Part shown: positions 8,103-15,372 of the stretch, piece by piece
How positions within the stretch are numbered: position 1 is the first letter of the stretch
Layout of the letters: every line of letters begins with the position of its first letter
NCBI RefSeq assembly: GCF_016597785.1
Contig: NZ_JAENJG010000001.1
Coordinates: 1,302,001-1,366,000 of the forward strand
From: Leucobacter sp. L43
Lineage (GTDB): Bacteria; Actinomycetota; Actinomycetes; Actinomycetales; Microbacteriaceae
DNA length: 64,000 nt
Reading direction: 5' to 3'
Translations under genes and position numbers: made by a program
The notes under the pieces: model-generated
What the model saw: only the letters and a program-made list of their open reading frames with translations
Told to the model about the DNA's origin: nothing
Databases searched by the model: none

Positions 8103-9290
8103 ATGGAATTCGGGATCTTCTCGGTCAGCGACGTCACCCGCGACCCGGTCTCGGGTGAGACGCCGAGCGAGGCCGCACGCATCCAGGGACTCGCGGAGAT
8201 CGCCGTGCACGCCGAAGAGGTGGGCTTCGACGTCTTCGCCGTCGGCGAGCATCACAACGCGCCCTTCTTCTCCTCGAGCCCGACGACGTTCCTCGCCTAC
8301 ATCGCGGCGATGACGAAGACGCTGAAGCTCTCCACGAGCACGACGCTCATCACCACCAACGACCCGGTGCGCATCGCCGAGGAGTACGCGATGCTGCAGC
8401 ACCTCGCGAAGGGCCGCATGGACCTCATGCTCGGACGCGGCAACACCGCGCCCGTGTACCCCTGGTTCGGCAAGGACATCCGCTCGGCGCTGCCCCTCGC
8501 GCTCGACAACTACAATCTCCTGCACCGTCTGTGGCGCGAGGACGTCGTCGACTACGACGGCAATTTCCGCACCCCGCTGCAGGGATTCACGAGCACGCCG
8601 CGCCCGCTCGACGACGTGCCCCCGTTCGTGTGGCACGGCTCGATCCGCACCCCGGAGATCGCCGAGCAGGCCGCCTACTACGGCGACGGGTTCTTCTCGA
8701 ACCACATCTTCGCCCCCTCCGAGCACTCGCTCCGCCTCGTCCGGTTCTACCGCGAGCGCTTCGAGCACTACGGGCACGGAACGCAGAAGCAGGCAGTCGT
8801 CGGCCTCGGCGGGCAGGCCTTCATGGCGAAGAACTCGCAGGACGCGATGTCGCAGTTCCGCCCCTACTTCAACGAAGCCCCTGTGTACGGCCACGGGCCG
8901 CGGCTCGAGGACTTCGCCAGCCAGACGCCCCTGACCGTGGGCAGCCCGCAGGAAGTCATCGATAAGACGCTCGGATTCCGCGATGTCTTCGGCGACTACC
9001 AGCGTCAGATGTTCCTCATCGATCACGCAGGCCTCCCCACGAAGACCGTGCTCGAGCAGCTCGACCTCTTCGGTTCGGAGGTGCTCCCGGTGCTGCGCGC
9101 CGAGATGGCGAAGGACCGCGGCCCAGAGGTCGCAGAAGCCCCGTCTCACGCCGACCTCGTCACCGCCAAGTACGGCGACGCGGCGCCGCGGCAGCCCCGC
9201 CCGAACGCGAATCGGGGGGACAATGTCACAGGGGGTTCTCCGTACCAGGATTCACCCGCGAAGCGGGGAGCGGCGTTCGGGGTCGCCTGA
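8103..9290 (+). CDS. LLM-class flavin-dependent oxidoreductase (luciferase-like monooxygenase, CE1758-type)
   Basis: Bacterial-luciferase-like monooxygenase that uses reduced FMN and oxygen. The 395-aa product opens with MEFGIFSVSDVTRDP and contains FDVFAVGEHHNAPFFSSSP near residues 40-60, SRSTT-like LSTSTTLITTNDPVRIAEEYAML near 77-100 and GRMDLMLGRGN near 105, all typical of the LLM fold. The ATG at 8103 is preceded by AGGAG; the open frame extends far upstream without coding character. The next genes are a MarR regulator and a FMN reductase, which would supply FMNH2; this three-gene pairing is known from corynebacteria. The C-terminal 50 residues are Pro/Gly/Ala-rich and probably flexible. 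Substrate unknown. Confidence 0.9.
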   Translation: MEFGIFSVSDVTRDPVSGETPSEAARIQGLAEIAVHAEEVGFDVFAVGEHHNAPFFSSSPTTFLAYIAAMTKTLKLSTSTTLITTNDPVRIAEEYAMLQHLAKGRMDLMLGRGNTAPVYPWFGKDIRSALPLALDNYNLLHRLWREDVVDYDGNFRTPLQGFTSTPRPLDDVPPFVWHGSIRTPEIAEQAAYYGDGFFSNHIFAPSEHSLRLVRFYRERFEHYGHGTQKQAVVGLGGQAFMAKNSQDAMSQFRPYFNEAPVYGHGPRLEDFASQTPLTVGSPQEVIDKTLGFRDVFGDYQRQMFLIDHAGLPTKTVLEQLDLFGSEVLPVLRAEMAKDRGPEVAEAPSHADLVTAKYGDAAPRQPRPNANRGDNVTGGSPYQDSPAKRGAAFGVA

Positions 9291-9375
9291 TCCCCCGTCC
9301 GTTCACGGAGGGGCGCTGCTGCGGCAGCACCCCTCCTCTACCCGGTCAGACCCGCAGGATGAAGGAGAACGCGAG

Positions 9376-9831
9376 ATGGAACAGCCCACTCGTATCGATG
9401 TGCGCCTCGCGAACGAGGCTTGGGAATCGGTGATGTCGGCGCACGCGGCGCTCATGCACACCTTCGCCGCCGAGCACATGTGGTCGGAGATCAGCATGCG
9501 CGAGTACGACGTGCTCTACACGCTCTCCAAACGCGGTGAGCCCATGCGCATGTGCGATGTGCAGGGCGGCGTACTGCTCAGCCAGCCCGCGCTCTCACGC
9601 ATGGTGGAGCGCCTCGCCGTGCGGGGGCTCATCGCGCGTGAGCCCGATCCCCAAGACGGCCGCGCCGTGCTGCTCAGCCTCACCCCGGAGGGGGAGCGCC
9701 TGCAGCAGCAGGTCGGGCGGGCGCACGCGAAAAGCGTCGCACGGCAGCTCGGCTCCGCGCTCACCGCCCCAGAGCTGAACGATCTGCGCCGCCTCGCCGG
9801 CAAGCTCGTCACCGGCGACGCAGCCGCCTGA
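9376..9831 (+). CDS. MarR-family transcriptional regulator
   Basis: Winged-helix dimeric repressor of the MarR family, 151 aa. The DNA-binding wing region is visible as GGVLLSQPALSRMVERLAVRGL (near residues 65-90) followed by REPDPQDGRAVLLSLTPEG, the signature of the family. The ATG at 9376 follows GAAGGAGAACGCGAG with a good ribosome site; upstream in-frame sequence overlaps the LLM gene in another frame. It sits between the monooxygenase and FMN reductase genes and probably controls them through the palindrome at 8048-8069. The inducer is unknown. Confidence 0.9.
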   Translation: MEQPTRIDVRLANEAWESVMSAHAALMHTFAAEHMWSEISMREYDVLYTLSKRGEPMRMCDVQGGVLLSQPALSRMVERLAVRGLIAREPDPQDGRAVLLSLTPEGERLQQQVGRAHAKSVARQLGSALTAPELNDLRRLAGKLVTGDAAA

Positions 9832-9878
9832 TCGTCTCTCACCCCGTCATTCCCACCGCGTTCCTTGAGGAGCACCCC

Positions 9879-10589
9879 ATGAACACACCATTTGAAGGAT
9901 CAGCCGCTCCCTCGCCAGAGGCTTCGACCGCTCACCCGCGCACCCTCGCCGTCGTGAGCGCCGGCACCAGCGACCCGTCGACCACGACGATGCTCGCGAA
10001 CCGCGTCGCAGAAGCCGCAGCGAAGCTCGCAGCGCAGCGCGGCTTCGAACTGCGCGTTCGCTTCGTCGATCTCCGTGCACTCGCCGAAGACGTCACGACG
10101 GCGCTCGTCACCCAGCACGTCTCCCCCGCACTGCAGGCGGCCAGCGATATCATGCGCGACGCCGACGCGATCGTCGCGTCGACCCCCGTGTACAAGGCCA
10201 GCGCAAGCGGGCTCTTCACCGCCTTCTTCCAGGTGCTCGACAACGACCTCCTCATCGGCACGCCCGTCGTGCTCGGAGCGACGGCCGGCAGCGCCCGGCA
10301 TGCGCTCGTCGTCGACGACCAGCTGCGCGGGCTCTTCGCGTATCTCCGCACCATCACCGTGCCGACCGGCCTCTTCGCGGCCCCCGATGATTGGACGAGC
10401 CGCGACTTCGGCAAGCGGATCGAGCGCGCTGCGACGGAGCTCGTCGCCCTCGTGGACGGCGGATTCCGTGAAGCGGTGCGCGGCGAGACGTGGGGCGCGT
10501 ATCAGCACTCCTACGGCAGTGCCGGGGGAACCGAGCTCGGGATCGACTTCGACAGCGACCTCATGAAGCTTGCGACGGGCGGGCGCTGA
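9879..10589 (+). CDS. NADPH-dependent FMN reductase, LLM partner (CE1759-type)
   Basis: Flavodoxin-fold reductase that makes reduced FMN for the neighbouring monooxygenase. After a 25-residue disordered N-terminus come VVSAGTSDPSTTTMLANRV (FMN phosphate loop, about 28-45), DADAIVASTPVYKASASGLF (about 93-112) and GTPVVLGATAGSARHALVV (about 128-146), which are the conserved parts of the NADPH-dependent FMN reductase family. The 236-aa product starts at ATG 9879 with TTGAGGAGC upstream. The last codons run into the first unit of the 83-bp tandem repeat, so the C-terminal residues may have been added by the repeat. Confidence 0.9.
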   Translation: MNTPFEGSAAPSPEASTAHPRTLAVVSAGTSDPSTTTMLANRVAEAAAKLAAQRGFELRVRFVDLRALAEDVTTALVTQHVSPALQAASDIMRDADAIVASTPVYKASASGLFTAFFQVLDNDLLIGTPVVLGATAGSARHALVVDDQLRGLFAYLRTITVPTGLFAAPDDWTSRDFGKRIERAATELVALVDGGFREAVRGETWGAYQHSYGSAGGTELGIDFDSDLMKLATGGR

Positions 10590-10887
10590 GCCCGAACGCA
10601 GCGCGTTCGGGCACCGCGCCCGGTGGCGCCACAGCGCCAGCCCACGGAGCGCAGCGCGGGGTGGGGCGCTGAGCTTGAACGCAGCGCGTTCGGGCACCGC
10701 GCCCGGTGGCGCCACAGCGCCAGCCCACGGAGCGCAGCGCGGGGTGGGGCGCTGAGCTCGAACGCAGCACGTTCGGGCACCGCGCCCGATGGCGCCACAG
10801 CGCCAGCCCACGGAGCGCAGCGCGGGGTGGGGCGCTGAGCTCGAACGCAGCGCGTTCGGGCACCGCGCCCGGTGGCGCCACAGCGCC
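10581..10887. repeat. Four tandem copies of an 83-bp repeat
   Basis: GGGCGCTGAG recurs at 10581, 10664, 10747 and 10830, exactly 83 bases apart. Units differ by only one to three substitutions; the fourth is cut after about 58 bases. Each unit contains a GAACGC-AGC-GCGTTC palindrome and a second GGCGCC palindrome, so each can fold into hairpins. Because 83 is not a multiple of three, all frames stay open and produce spurious repetitive reading frames. The array fills most of the gap between the FMN reductase and the ABC ATPase and overlaps the reductase stop codon. Confidence 0.9.
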
Positions 10888-10890
10888 GGT

Positions 10891-10969
10891 GCTTCGGTGA
10901 GGGATCCGGCTTCGGTGAGGCCGATCCCGGCCTCTGGGTCTCGCCGAAGCCGGATCCCTCACCCGAGGC
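10891..10969. repeat. Inverted pair of a dispersed 29-bp repeat, likely bidirectional terminator
   Basis: The element GCTTCGGTGAG-N7-GCTTCGGTGAG (10891-10919) is followed by a partly degraded inverted copy (10941-10969). They share perfect 20-base arms at 10896-10915 and 10944-10963, making a large hairpin. The hairpin includes the stop codon of the minus-strand ABC ATPase (10959-10961). A further copy of the element lies at 17309-17337. Confidence 0.75.
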
Positions 10970-12401
10970 GCACGGTGCGCGCGGCGACGCGCCCGGCCCA
11001 CCGCAGGTCGTGCGTCGTGAAGACCACGGCACCTCCCGCGGCGGAGAAATCGCGAATCACGCGCTCCAGACGGCGCATCCCGGCAAGATCCCGCCCGAGC
11101 GTGGGCTCGTCGAGGAGGAGCACCTCGGCCCGCAGCAGCAGCGCCGATGCGATGACGAGATCTTTGCGCTGCGCCGGCGCGAGGTCGTAGGGATGCTCGC
11201 CGGCGTGCTCGGCGAGCCCGGTCCGCTCGAGCACTCGGCCGACCGCCGCTGCGCGATCCGATCGAAGCTGCGCGCGATCTCGGCGCCGGTGAGGCGGCAG
11301 CGGCACGGCGCGCTCGAGTTCGGTCTGCACCGTCGCGGACGAGAGCTGCGCGCCGGGATCCTGCCCCACCCAGCCCACCCACCGCGCGCGCTGGTGCGCC
11401 GGCAGGCCGTGCAACTCGGTGCGACCGACGTGCACCTCACCCGCGACGCGCACGGTCGGGTCGGCGTCGAGCATCCCGGCGATGGCACGGAGCAACGTCG
11501 ATTTTCCGGTTCCGTTCGGGCCCACGATCGCCGCCACCTCGCCACGCGCGACGCCGCAGTCGAACGATTGGAACACGGTCGACCTCCCGCGCACCACGGT
11601 GAGGCCGTGCACGTGCAGTCCAGGCGCGTCGAGATCGCGCCCAAGGAACGCGGCCTCAGTCGACGCGGGCTCGCGCTCCTCGGAGACGCCACCAGGGCGG
11701 GCGACCCCGACCGTGCTCCAGACCCCGTGCTCGGCCAGCAGCGCATCCGTGAGCGATCCGGGGTGCGCACTGTCGACGATGCGACCGGCCCGCAGGAACT
11801 GCACGCGATCCGCAGTCTCCGCCAGTTCGTCGAACTGGTGCCCGGCGAGCAGCACGGCGCCTCCCGATGCGCGGAAGCGTCGAAGCGCTCGCGAGAGCCG
11901 CTGCCGGGCATCGGGGTCGAGCGATAGCGCGGGTTGATCGAGCACGAGCAGTGACGGTCCGAGCGTCATGAGACTTGCGAGGGCGACGAGCTGCCGTTCG
12001 CCTCCCGAGAGGGTGTCGAGGCGCCGGCCGATCAATCGTCGCATGCCGAACATGTCGAGGGCGGCGCGGATGTCGACGGGGCGTGCACTGCCTGCGAGCC
12101 GTGCGGGCAGTCGCACCTCGTCATCGACGTAGCTCGTCATGCCCGTCAGCTGGGCCTCGGGGTCGTCGCCGAGCATCGCGACGCTGCCGCCCACGGCTCG
12201 GGAGCCCGACGTCGCCCCGCGATCGCCGAGGAGCGCGGCCGCGAGTCGGCAGAGCGTCGAGGTGCCCGCACCCTGAGGTCCGAGCACGGCGAGCATCTCG
12301 CCCGGGCCGATACTCAGATCGACGCTCGTCAGCGCGCTCGTTTCGGCGCCGTGGAACGCGAAACCCGCCCCCGTGAGCGACAGCACCGGGGTGTCAGCCA
12401 C
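10959..12401 (-). CDS. ECF transporter A component: fused double ATPase with one degenerate ATP site
   Basis: Two ABC ATPase domains in one 480-aa chain energise the ECF transporter encoded upstream. Domain 1 (about 1-230) has Walker A GPQGAGTS (41-48, Thr47 in place of the essential Lys), signature LSGGE (131-135), Walker B LVLDQ with Gln156 in place of Glu, and His188. Domain 2 (about 262-480) has Walker A GPNGTGKS (294-301), signature LAPAQ (407-411, degenerate), Walker B LLLDE (Glu432) and His464. In the folded pair one site combines all good motifs and the other all bad ones. The start overlaps the end of the T-component gene by eight bases, indicating one operon. Confidence 0.9.
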   Translation of the reverse strand: MADTPVLSLTGAGFAFHGAETSALTSVDLSIGPGEMLAVLGPQGAGTSTLCRLAAALLGDRGATSGSRAVGGSVAMLGDDPEAQLTGMTSYVDDEVRLPARLAGSARPVDIRAALDMFGMRRLIGRRLDTLSGGERQLVALASLMTLGPSLLVLDQPALSLDPDARQRLSRALRRFRASGGAVLLAGHQFDELAETADRVQFLRAGRIVDSAHPGSLTDALLAEHGVWSTVGVARPGGVSEEREPASTEAAFLGRDLDAPGLHVHGLTVVRGRSTVFQSFDCGVARGEVAAIVGPNGTGKSTLLRAIAGMLDADPTVRVAGEVHVGRTELHGLPAHQRARWVGWVGQDPGAQLSSATVQTELERAVPLPPHRRRDRAQLRSDRAAAVGRVLERTGLAEHAGEHPYDLAPAQRKDLVIASALLLRAEVLLLDEPTLGRDLAGMRRLERVIRDFSAAGGAVVFTTHDLRWAGRVAARTVRLG

Positions 12402-13278
12402 GGAGCACCCCCAGCAGCTCGGATGCCGTCGGCGCCTGCAGCACGCCGCCGAGCGCGGCGGCCACCAGCAGTATCGTCGAGATCGGCGCCCCCCACCGGA
12501 GCGCGCGCTGCAGCGCGCCGTCGGGGTGATCCTGCAATTCGGCCGGCCGCGGGGATCGCCCGAATCCCCGCTGCTCGAGGGTGTCGTGCCGCTGGTCGAG
12601 TTGGACGAGCGAAGCCGTCAGCAGGCCACCGATGATGCCGGGCATGAGGCGCACCCTCGTGCGGAGCCGGGCGGTGTTCCAGCCTCGGGCCGCTCTCGCC
12701 GAGAGCGCGTGGGACACCTGATCGCGCAGCAGAGGAATCAGGCTCAGCGCGGTCGCGCAGACGTATGCGATGCCGAGCGGCAGGCGCAGACGGATCATGC
12801 CGTCGAATGTGCGCGCCGAATCGGAGCCGAACGCGAAGAGGGCGCAGACGGCGATCATCGCCGCGACCCGCATCCAGAGCTGCAGAGCGACGGAGAGCCC
12901 TTCGACGGTGAGCGCTGCCGCACCCCAGCGCCACAGCACCTCGAGGTCGTCGCCCGGGTAGAACAGCCCCTGGATGATGCCGACCATGATGAGCATCGGC
13001 ACGGCCAGCACTGCGACGGTCGCGCTCCAGCGAGCGAAGCGCACACGTGGAGAGCACGCAGCGATCGTGGCGGACACGACGAGCAGCGCCGCCGGCACGA
13101 TCGGAGACGGAATACCGTAGGTGAGCACGAGCGCGCAGGCGAGCAGCACGAGCTCGGTGGCCGGGTGCAGCAGGCTCGCACGGCGGATCCCGGGTCGCCC
13201 GTTCGCCGCACCGATCGGGTCGGGCGGGGCGCTGCCCGCGTTCACGACCGGGTCAGCGGCGAACGGGCGATCCTCCAT
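12394..13278 (-). CDS. ECF transporter T component (integral membrane)
   Basis: Membrane coupling subunit of an energy-coupling-factor importer, 294 aa. A charged N-terminus of about 35 residues is followed by hydrophobic segments near 40-90, 105-125, 135-165 and 185-200, then the cytoplasmic coupling region with SARAARGWNTARLRTRVRLMPG near 212-230, which fits the Ala-Arg-Gly coupling motif of EcfT proteins, and a last helix near 270-285. The start is ATG 13278 just after the S-component stop (13281). A longer frame running to 14055 overlaps the S component and is not coding. It lies S-T-A in one operon with a nucleoside hydrolase. Confidence 0.85.
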   Translation of the reverse strand: MEDRPFAADPVVNAGSAPPDPIGAANGRPGIRRASLLHPATELVLLACALVLTYGIPSPIVPAALLVVSATIAACSPRVRFARWSATVAVLAVPMLIMVGIIQGLFYPGDDLEVLWRWGAAALTVEGLSVALQLWMRVAAMIAVCALFAFGSDSARTFDGMIRLRLPLGIAYVCATALSLIPLLRDQVSHALSARAARGWNTARLRTRVRLMPGIIGGLLTASLVQLDQRHDTLEQRGFGRSPRPAELQDHPDGALQRALRWGAPISTILLVAAALGGVLQAPTASELLGVLRG

Positions 13279-13280
13279 GG

Positions 13281-14135
13281 TCAGCCGGAGACGCCGGGCG
13301 TCGTCGCGCGCCTGGCGGAGAGCGAGCGCATGGCGAGCGGATACCTGCTGACGATGCGCTTCGGCAGGGTGCGCAGGACGAGGAAGGCGAGCAGGAAGAT
13401 GATCGCCTTGTCCGCGGTGTCGGAGGCGAGGCTCTGCACCGTGGTCGCGTTCAGCATCTCGAGCCCTGCCGCTTGCAGCGTCGCGACGATGCCGCCGGTG
13501 CCGACGCCGAGGCCTCCGCCGAACACGAAAGCTGCGACGGGAGCGCCCAGTGCGCCCCCGGGAATCCCCGCGATCGCTCCGGCGAGCACGGCCCACCATG
13601 CGGCCCGGAATGCGCCGAGCCGGGCGGCCCAGCCGGCTGCGGCGCCGATGAAGGCGGCACCGGCGGTGAACGCGATGACTGTGGGGTTGATGGTGACGCC
13701 CCAGATGAGATTGCCGAGCACGCCTGTCAGTGCCCCGGCTGCCGGGCCGGCGAGCACGCCGACGATGACAGAACCGAGCGAGTCGAGGTAGAGCGGGATG
13801 GGAGTCAGTGTGCCGACGATCTGCCCGACGGTGATGTTCAGGGCGATGGCGATCGGCATGAGCGCGAAGATGCTGCGCGGAATGAGCGGCAGCGTGCCGG
13901 CGGCGATGAGCGCTGCACCGGCGAGATAGCCGACCATGACCCAGAGGGTGGTGTTGCCGAGGTCCTGCCCGAGCGTTGCGGGCTGCGTGACGAGCACCGC
14001 GACGTAGGTGGCGATGATCACGACCGCGCCGGCGGCGGTGAGGAGGTACGCCCACTTCGGGGCGGTGGGGCGGGCTTCTCCGGGACTCATCGTGGTGATG
14101 AGCCCCTGCCCAGAGACGCTATCGCGTGCGGTCAT
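13281..14135 (-). CDS. ECF transporter S component (substrate-binding membrane protein)
   Basis: Predicted substrate-specific membrane subunit of an ECF importer. The 284-aa product has an N-terminal tail of about 25 residues and at least six hydrophobic helices, with the Gly/Ala-rich VIVGVLAGPAAGALTGVLGN stretch near residues 125-145 typical of S components. ATG 14135 overlaps the nucleoside-hydrolase gene by 17 bases and has GGAAGGACC eight bases upstream; a second in-frame ATG 14 codons later is possible. Being cotranscribed with a nucleoside hydrolase, it most likely imports nucleosides (inference from context, not from binding residues). Thiamine, cobalamin or queuosine-type S components would look similar by eye. 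Confidence 0.82.
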   Translation of the reverse strand: MTARDSVSGQGLITTMSPGEARPTAPKWAYLLTAAGAVVIIATYVAVLVTQPATLGQDLGNTTLWVMVGYLAGAALIAAGTLPLIPRSIFALMPIAIALNITVGQIVGTLTPIPLYLDSLGSVIVGVLAGPAAGALTGVLGNLIWGVTINPTVIAFTAGAAFIGAAAGWAARLGAFRAAWWAVLAGAIAGIPGGALGAPVAAFVFGGGLGVGTGGIVATLQAAGLEMLNATTVQSLASDTADKAIIFLLAFLVLRTLPKRIVSRYPLAMRSLSARRATTPGVSG

Positions 14136-15309
14136 GCTGCGGTCCTTCCATCAGGGTGTCAGTGAGGTGGTCGAGAAAGCGTGCGGCGTCGACGCGACGA
14201 ATGATCTCCGCATTCGCGGGTCGGTTCCATCGACCCAACCAGTCGGCGATGGTCTCGCCGCGCGTCAGCGTTCCGGTCAGTTCCACATCGACCGGAGCGA
14301 TCGCCGTCTCCGCCCAGGGAATTCTGCCAGCCGTCGCCGATCCGCGCGATTCGGCCTGCACCTCGGCCGGGTCGCGCGGGGCACCCGCACCGCGGATCGG
14401 CGGCACGGACGCTGCCGCGCTCCGCGCCCAGTGCACCGCCGTCGCCGCGACGTACGGGTCGTGGATGTGCGCGAGGTAGCCGTGGCCGTCCTCCTCGTGG
14501 AACTCGAAGTAGAACCGCAGCGCTTCCCCGATCTCGTGCAGCAGCGCACGCCATCGAGGCGACGCGCGGTGCGCTCCATCGACGATGCGGCTGAGGCGCT
14601 CGGGCGTCATCTCGACCATCTCAGTGGCCTCGATCGGCCCGATCACCGGCGGGAACGGAGCCTCACCAGCGACGTAGGCCTCGCCGAACGCGGCGAAGAC
14701 ACGGGCGGCGGCCTCCGGATCGTAGCTCACGTTCCATTCCGTCGTCGGGTGCGTGTTGCCGCGGTAGTTGAAGGCTCCGCCCATCACGAAGAGCCGCTTC
14801 AGCAGCCGGGGCAGCTCGGGCGCGATCTCGAGGGCGAGGGCGAGGTTCGTGGCGGGGCCGATCATCACACCGATGAGTTCGCCTGGGTGCGCTCTCGCCG
14901 CGTCGACCCAGGCCTGCGCAGCACTGGCGTCTCGTGTGGCGCTGGTCGGCTGCGGAAGCGTCGCGTACCCCGATCCGGTATCGCCGTGGGTCACCTCCGC
15001 GTACTCCGGGTCCGCGGCGGCGTCAGACGAGGCGCGGGCGCCCGCCGCCGCTTCCGCCTCCTCACGCGCGGCCGTCGCCGTCTGCGCGAGGGGGTGCACC
15101 GCGCCGCGGAAGACCGGCAGGTCAGTGCGCCCCGCGAGGGCGAGCCAGCCGTGCGTATTGCGCACGACCTGCTCTGTCGAGACATTGCCGCCGCTCGCGG
15201 CGACCCCGACGATCTCGACGTCGGGCTGGCACAGCAGATAGGCGATCGCTATGGCGTCGTCGATGCCCGGGTCGCAGTCGAGGAAGAGCGGGATCGCGGT
15301 TTCAGCCAT
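14119..15309 (-). CDS. Nucleoside hydrolase (inosine-uridine type)
   Basis: Cleaves the N-glycosidic bond of ribonucleosides to base and ribose for salvage. The calcium-binding signature FLDCDPGIDDAIAI is at residues 9-22, GVAASGGNVSTEQVVRNTH near 36-54 and the catalytic-region HDPYVAATAVHW near 285. At 396 aa it is about 80 residues longer than usual: an Ala/Glu-rich insert follows position 78 and an extra stretch lies before the last 50 residues. The start is ATG 15309. The gene heads an operon with ECF S, T and A components, so import and hydrolysis of the same nucleosides is likely. The 62-base gap to the MFS gene may contain its own promoter. Confidence 0.9.
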   Translation of the reverse strand: MAETAIPLFLDCDPGIDDAIAIAYLLCQPDVEIVGVAASGGNVSTEQVVRNTHGWLALAGRTDLPVFRGAVHPLAQTATAAREEAEAAAGARASSDAAADPEYAEVTHGDTGSGYATLPQPTSATRDASAAQAWVDAARAHPGELIGVMIGPATNLALALEIAPELPRLLKRLFVMGGAFNYRGNTHPTTEWNVSYDPEAAARVFAAFGEAYVAGEAPFPPVIGPIEATEMVEMTPERLSRIVDGAHRASPRWRALLHEIGEALRFYFEFHEEDGHGYLAHIHDPYVAATAVHWARSAAASVPPIRGAGAPRDPAEVQAESRGSATAGRIPWAETAIAPVDVELTGTLTRGETIADWLGRWNRPANAEIIRRVDAARFLDHLTDTLMEGPQHDRTR

Positions 15310-15372
15310 GCCTCTATTGTGGCGGACGCCGCCGACACCGCCGAGAACCCGGGGGAGCCCGGTGCACCTCGG

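Noticed and set aside
10581..10887. CRISPR-like array
   Set aside because: Units are contiguous with no unique spacers, the period is 83 bases and no cas genes are present. It is a plain tandem repeat.
10570..11190. Repetitive plus-strand reading frames across the 83-bp array
   Set aside because: They exist only because an 83-base unit keeps all frames open. They have no ribosome sites, overlap the ABC ATPase and read as the same peptide shifted in frame.
13279..14055. Upstream extension of the ECF T-component frame to 553 residues
   Set aside because: The extension is Arg/His-rich, antisense in character and fully overlaps the well-formed S-component gene in another frame.
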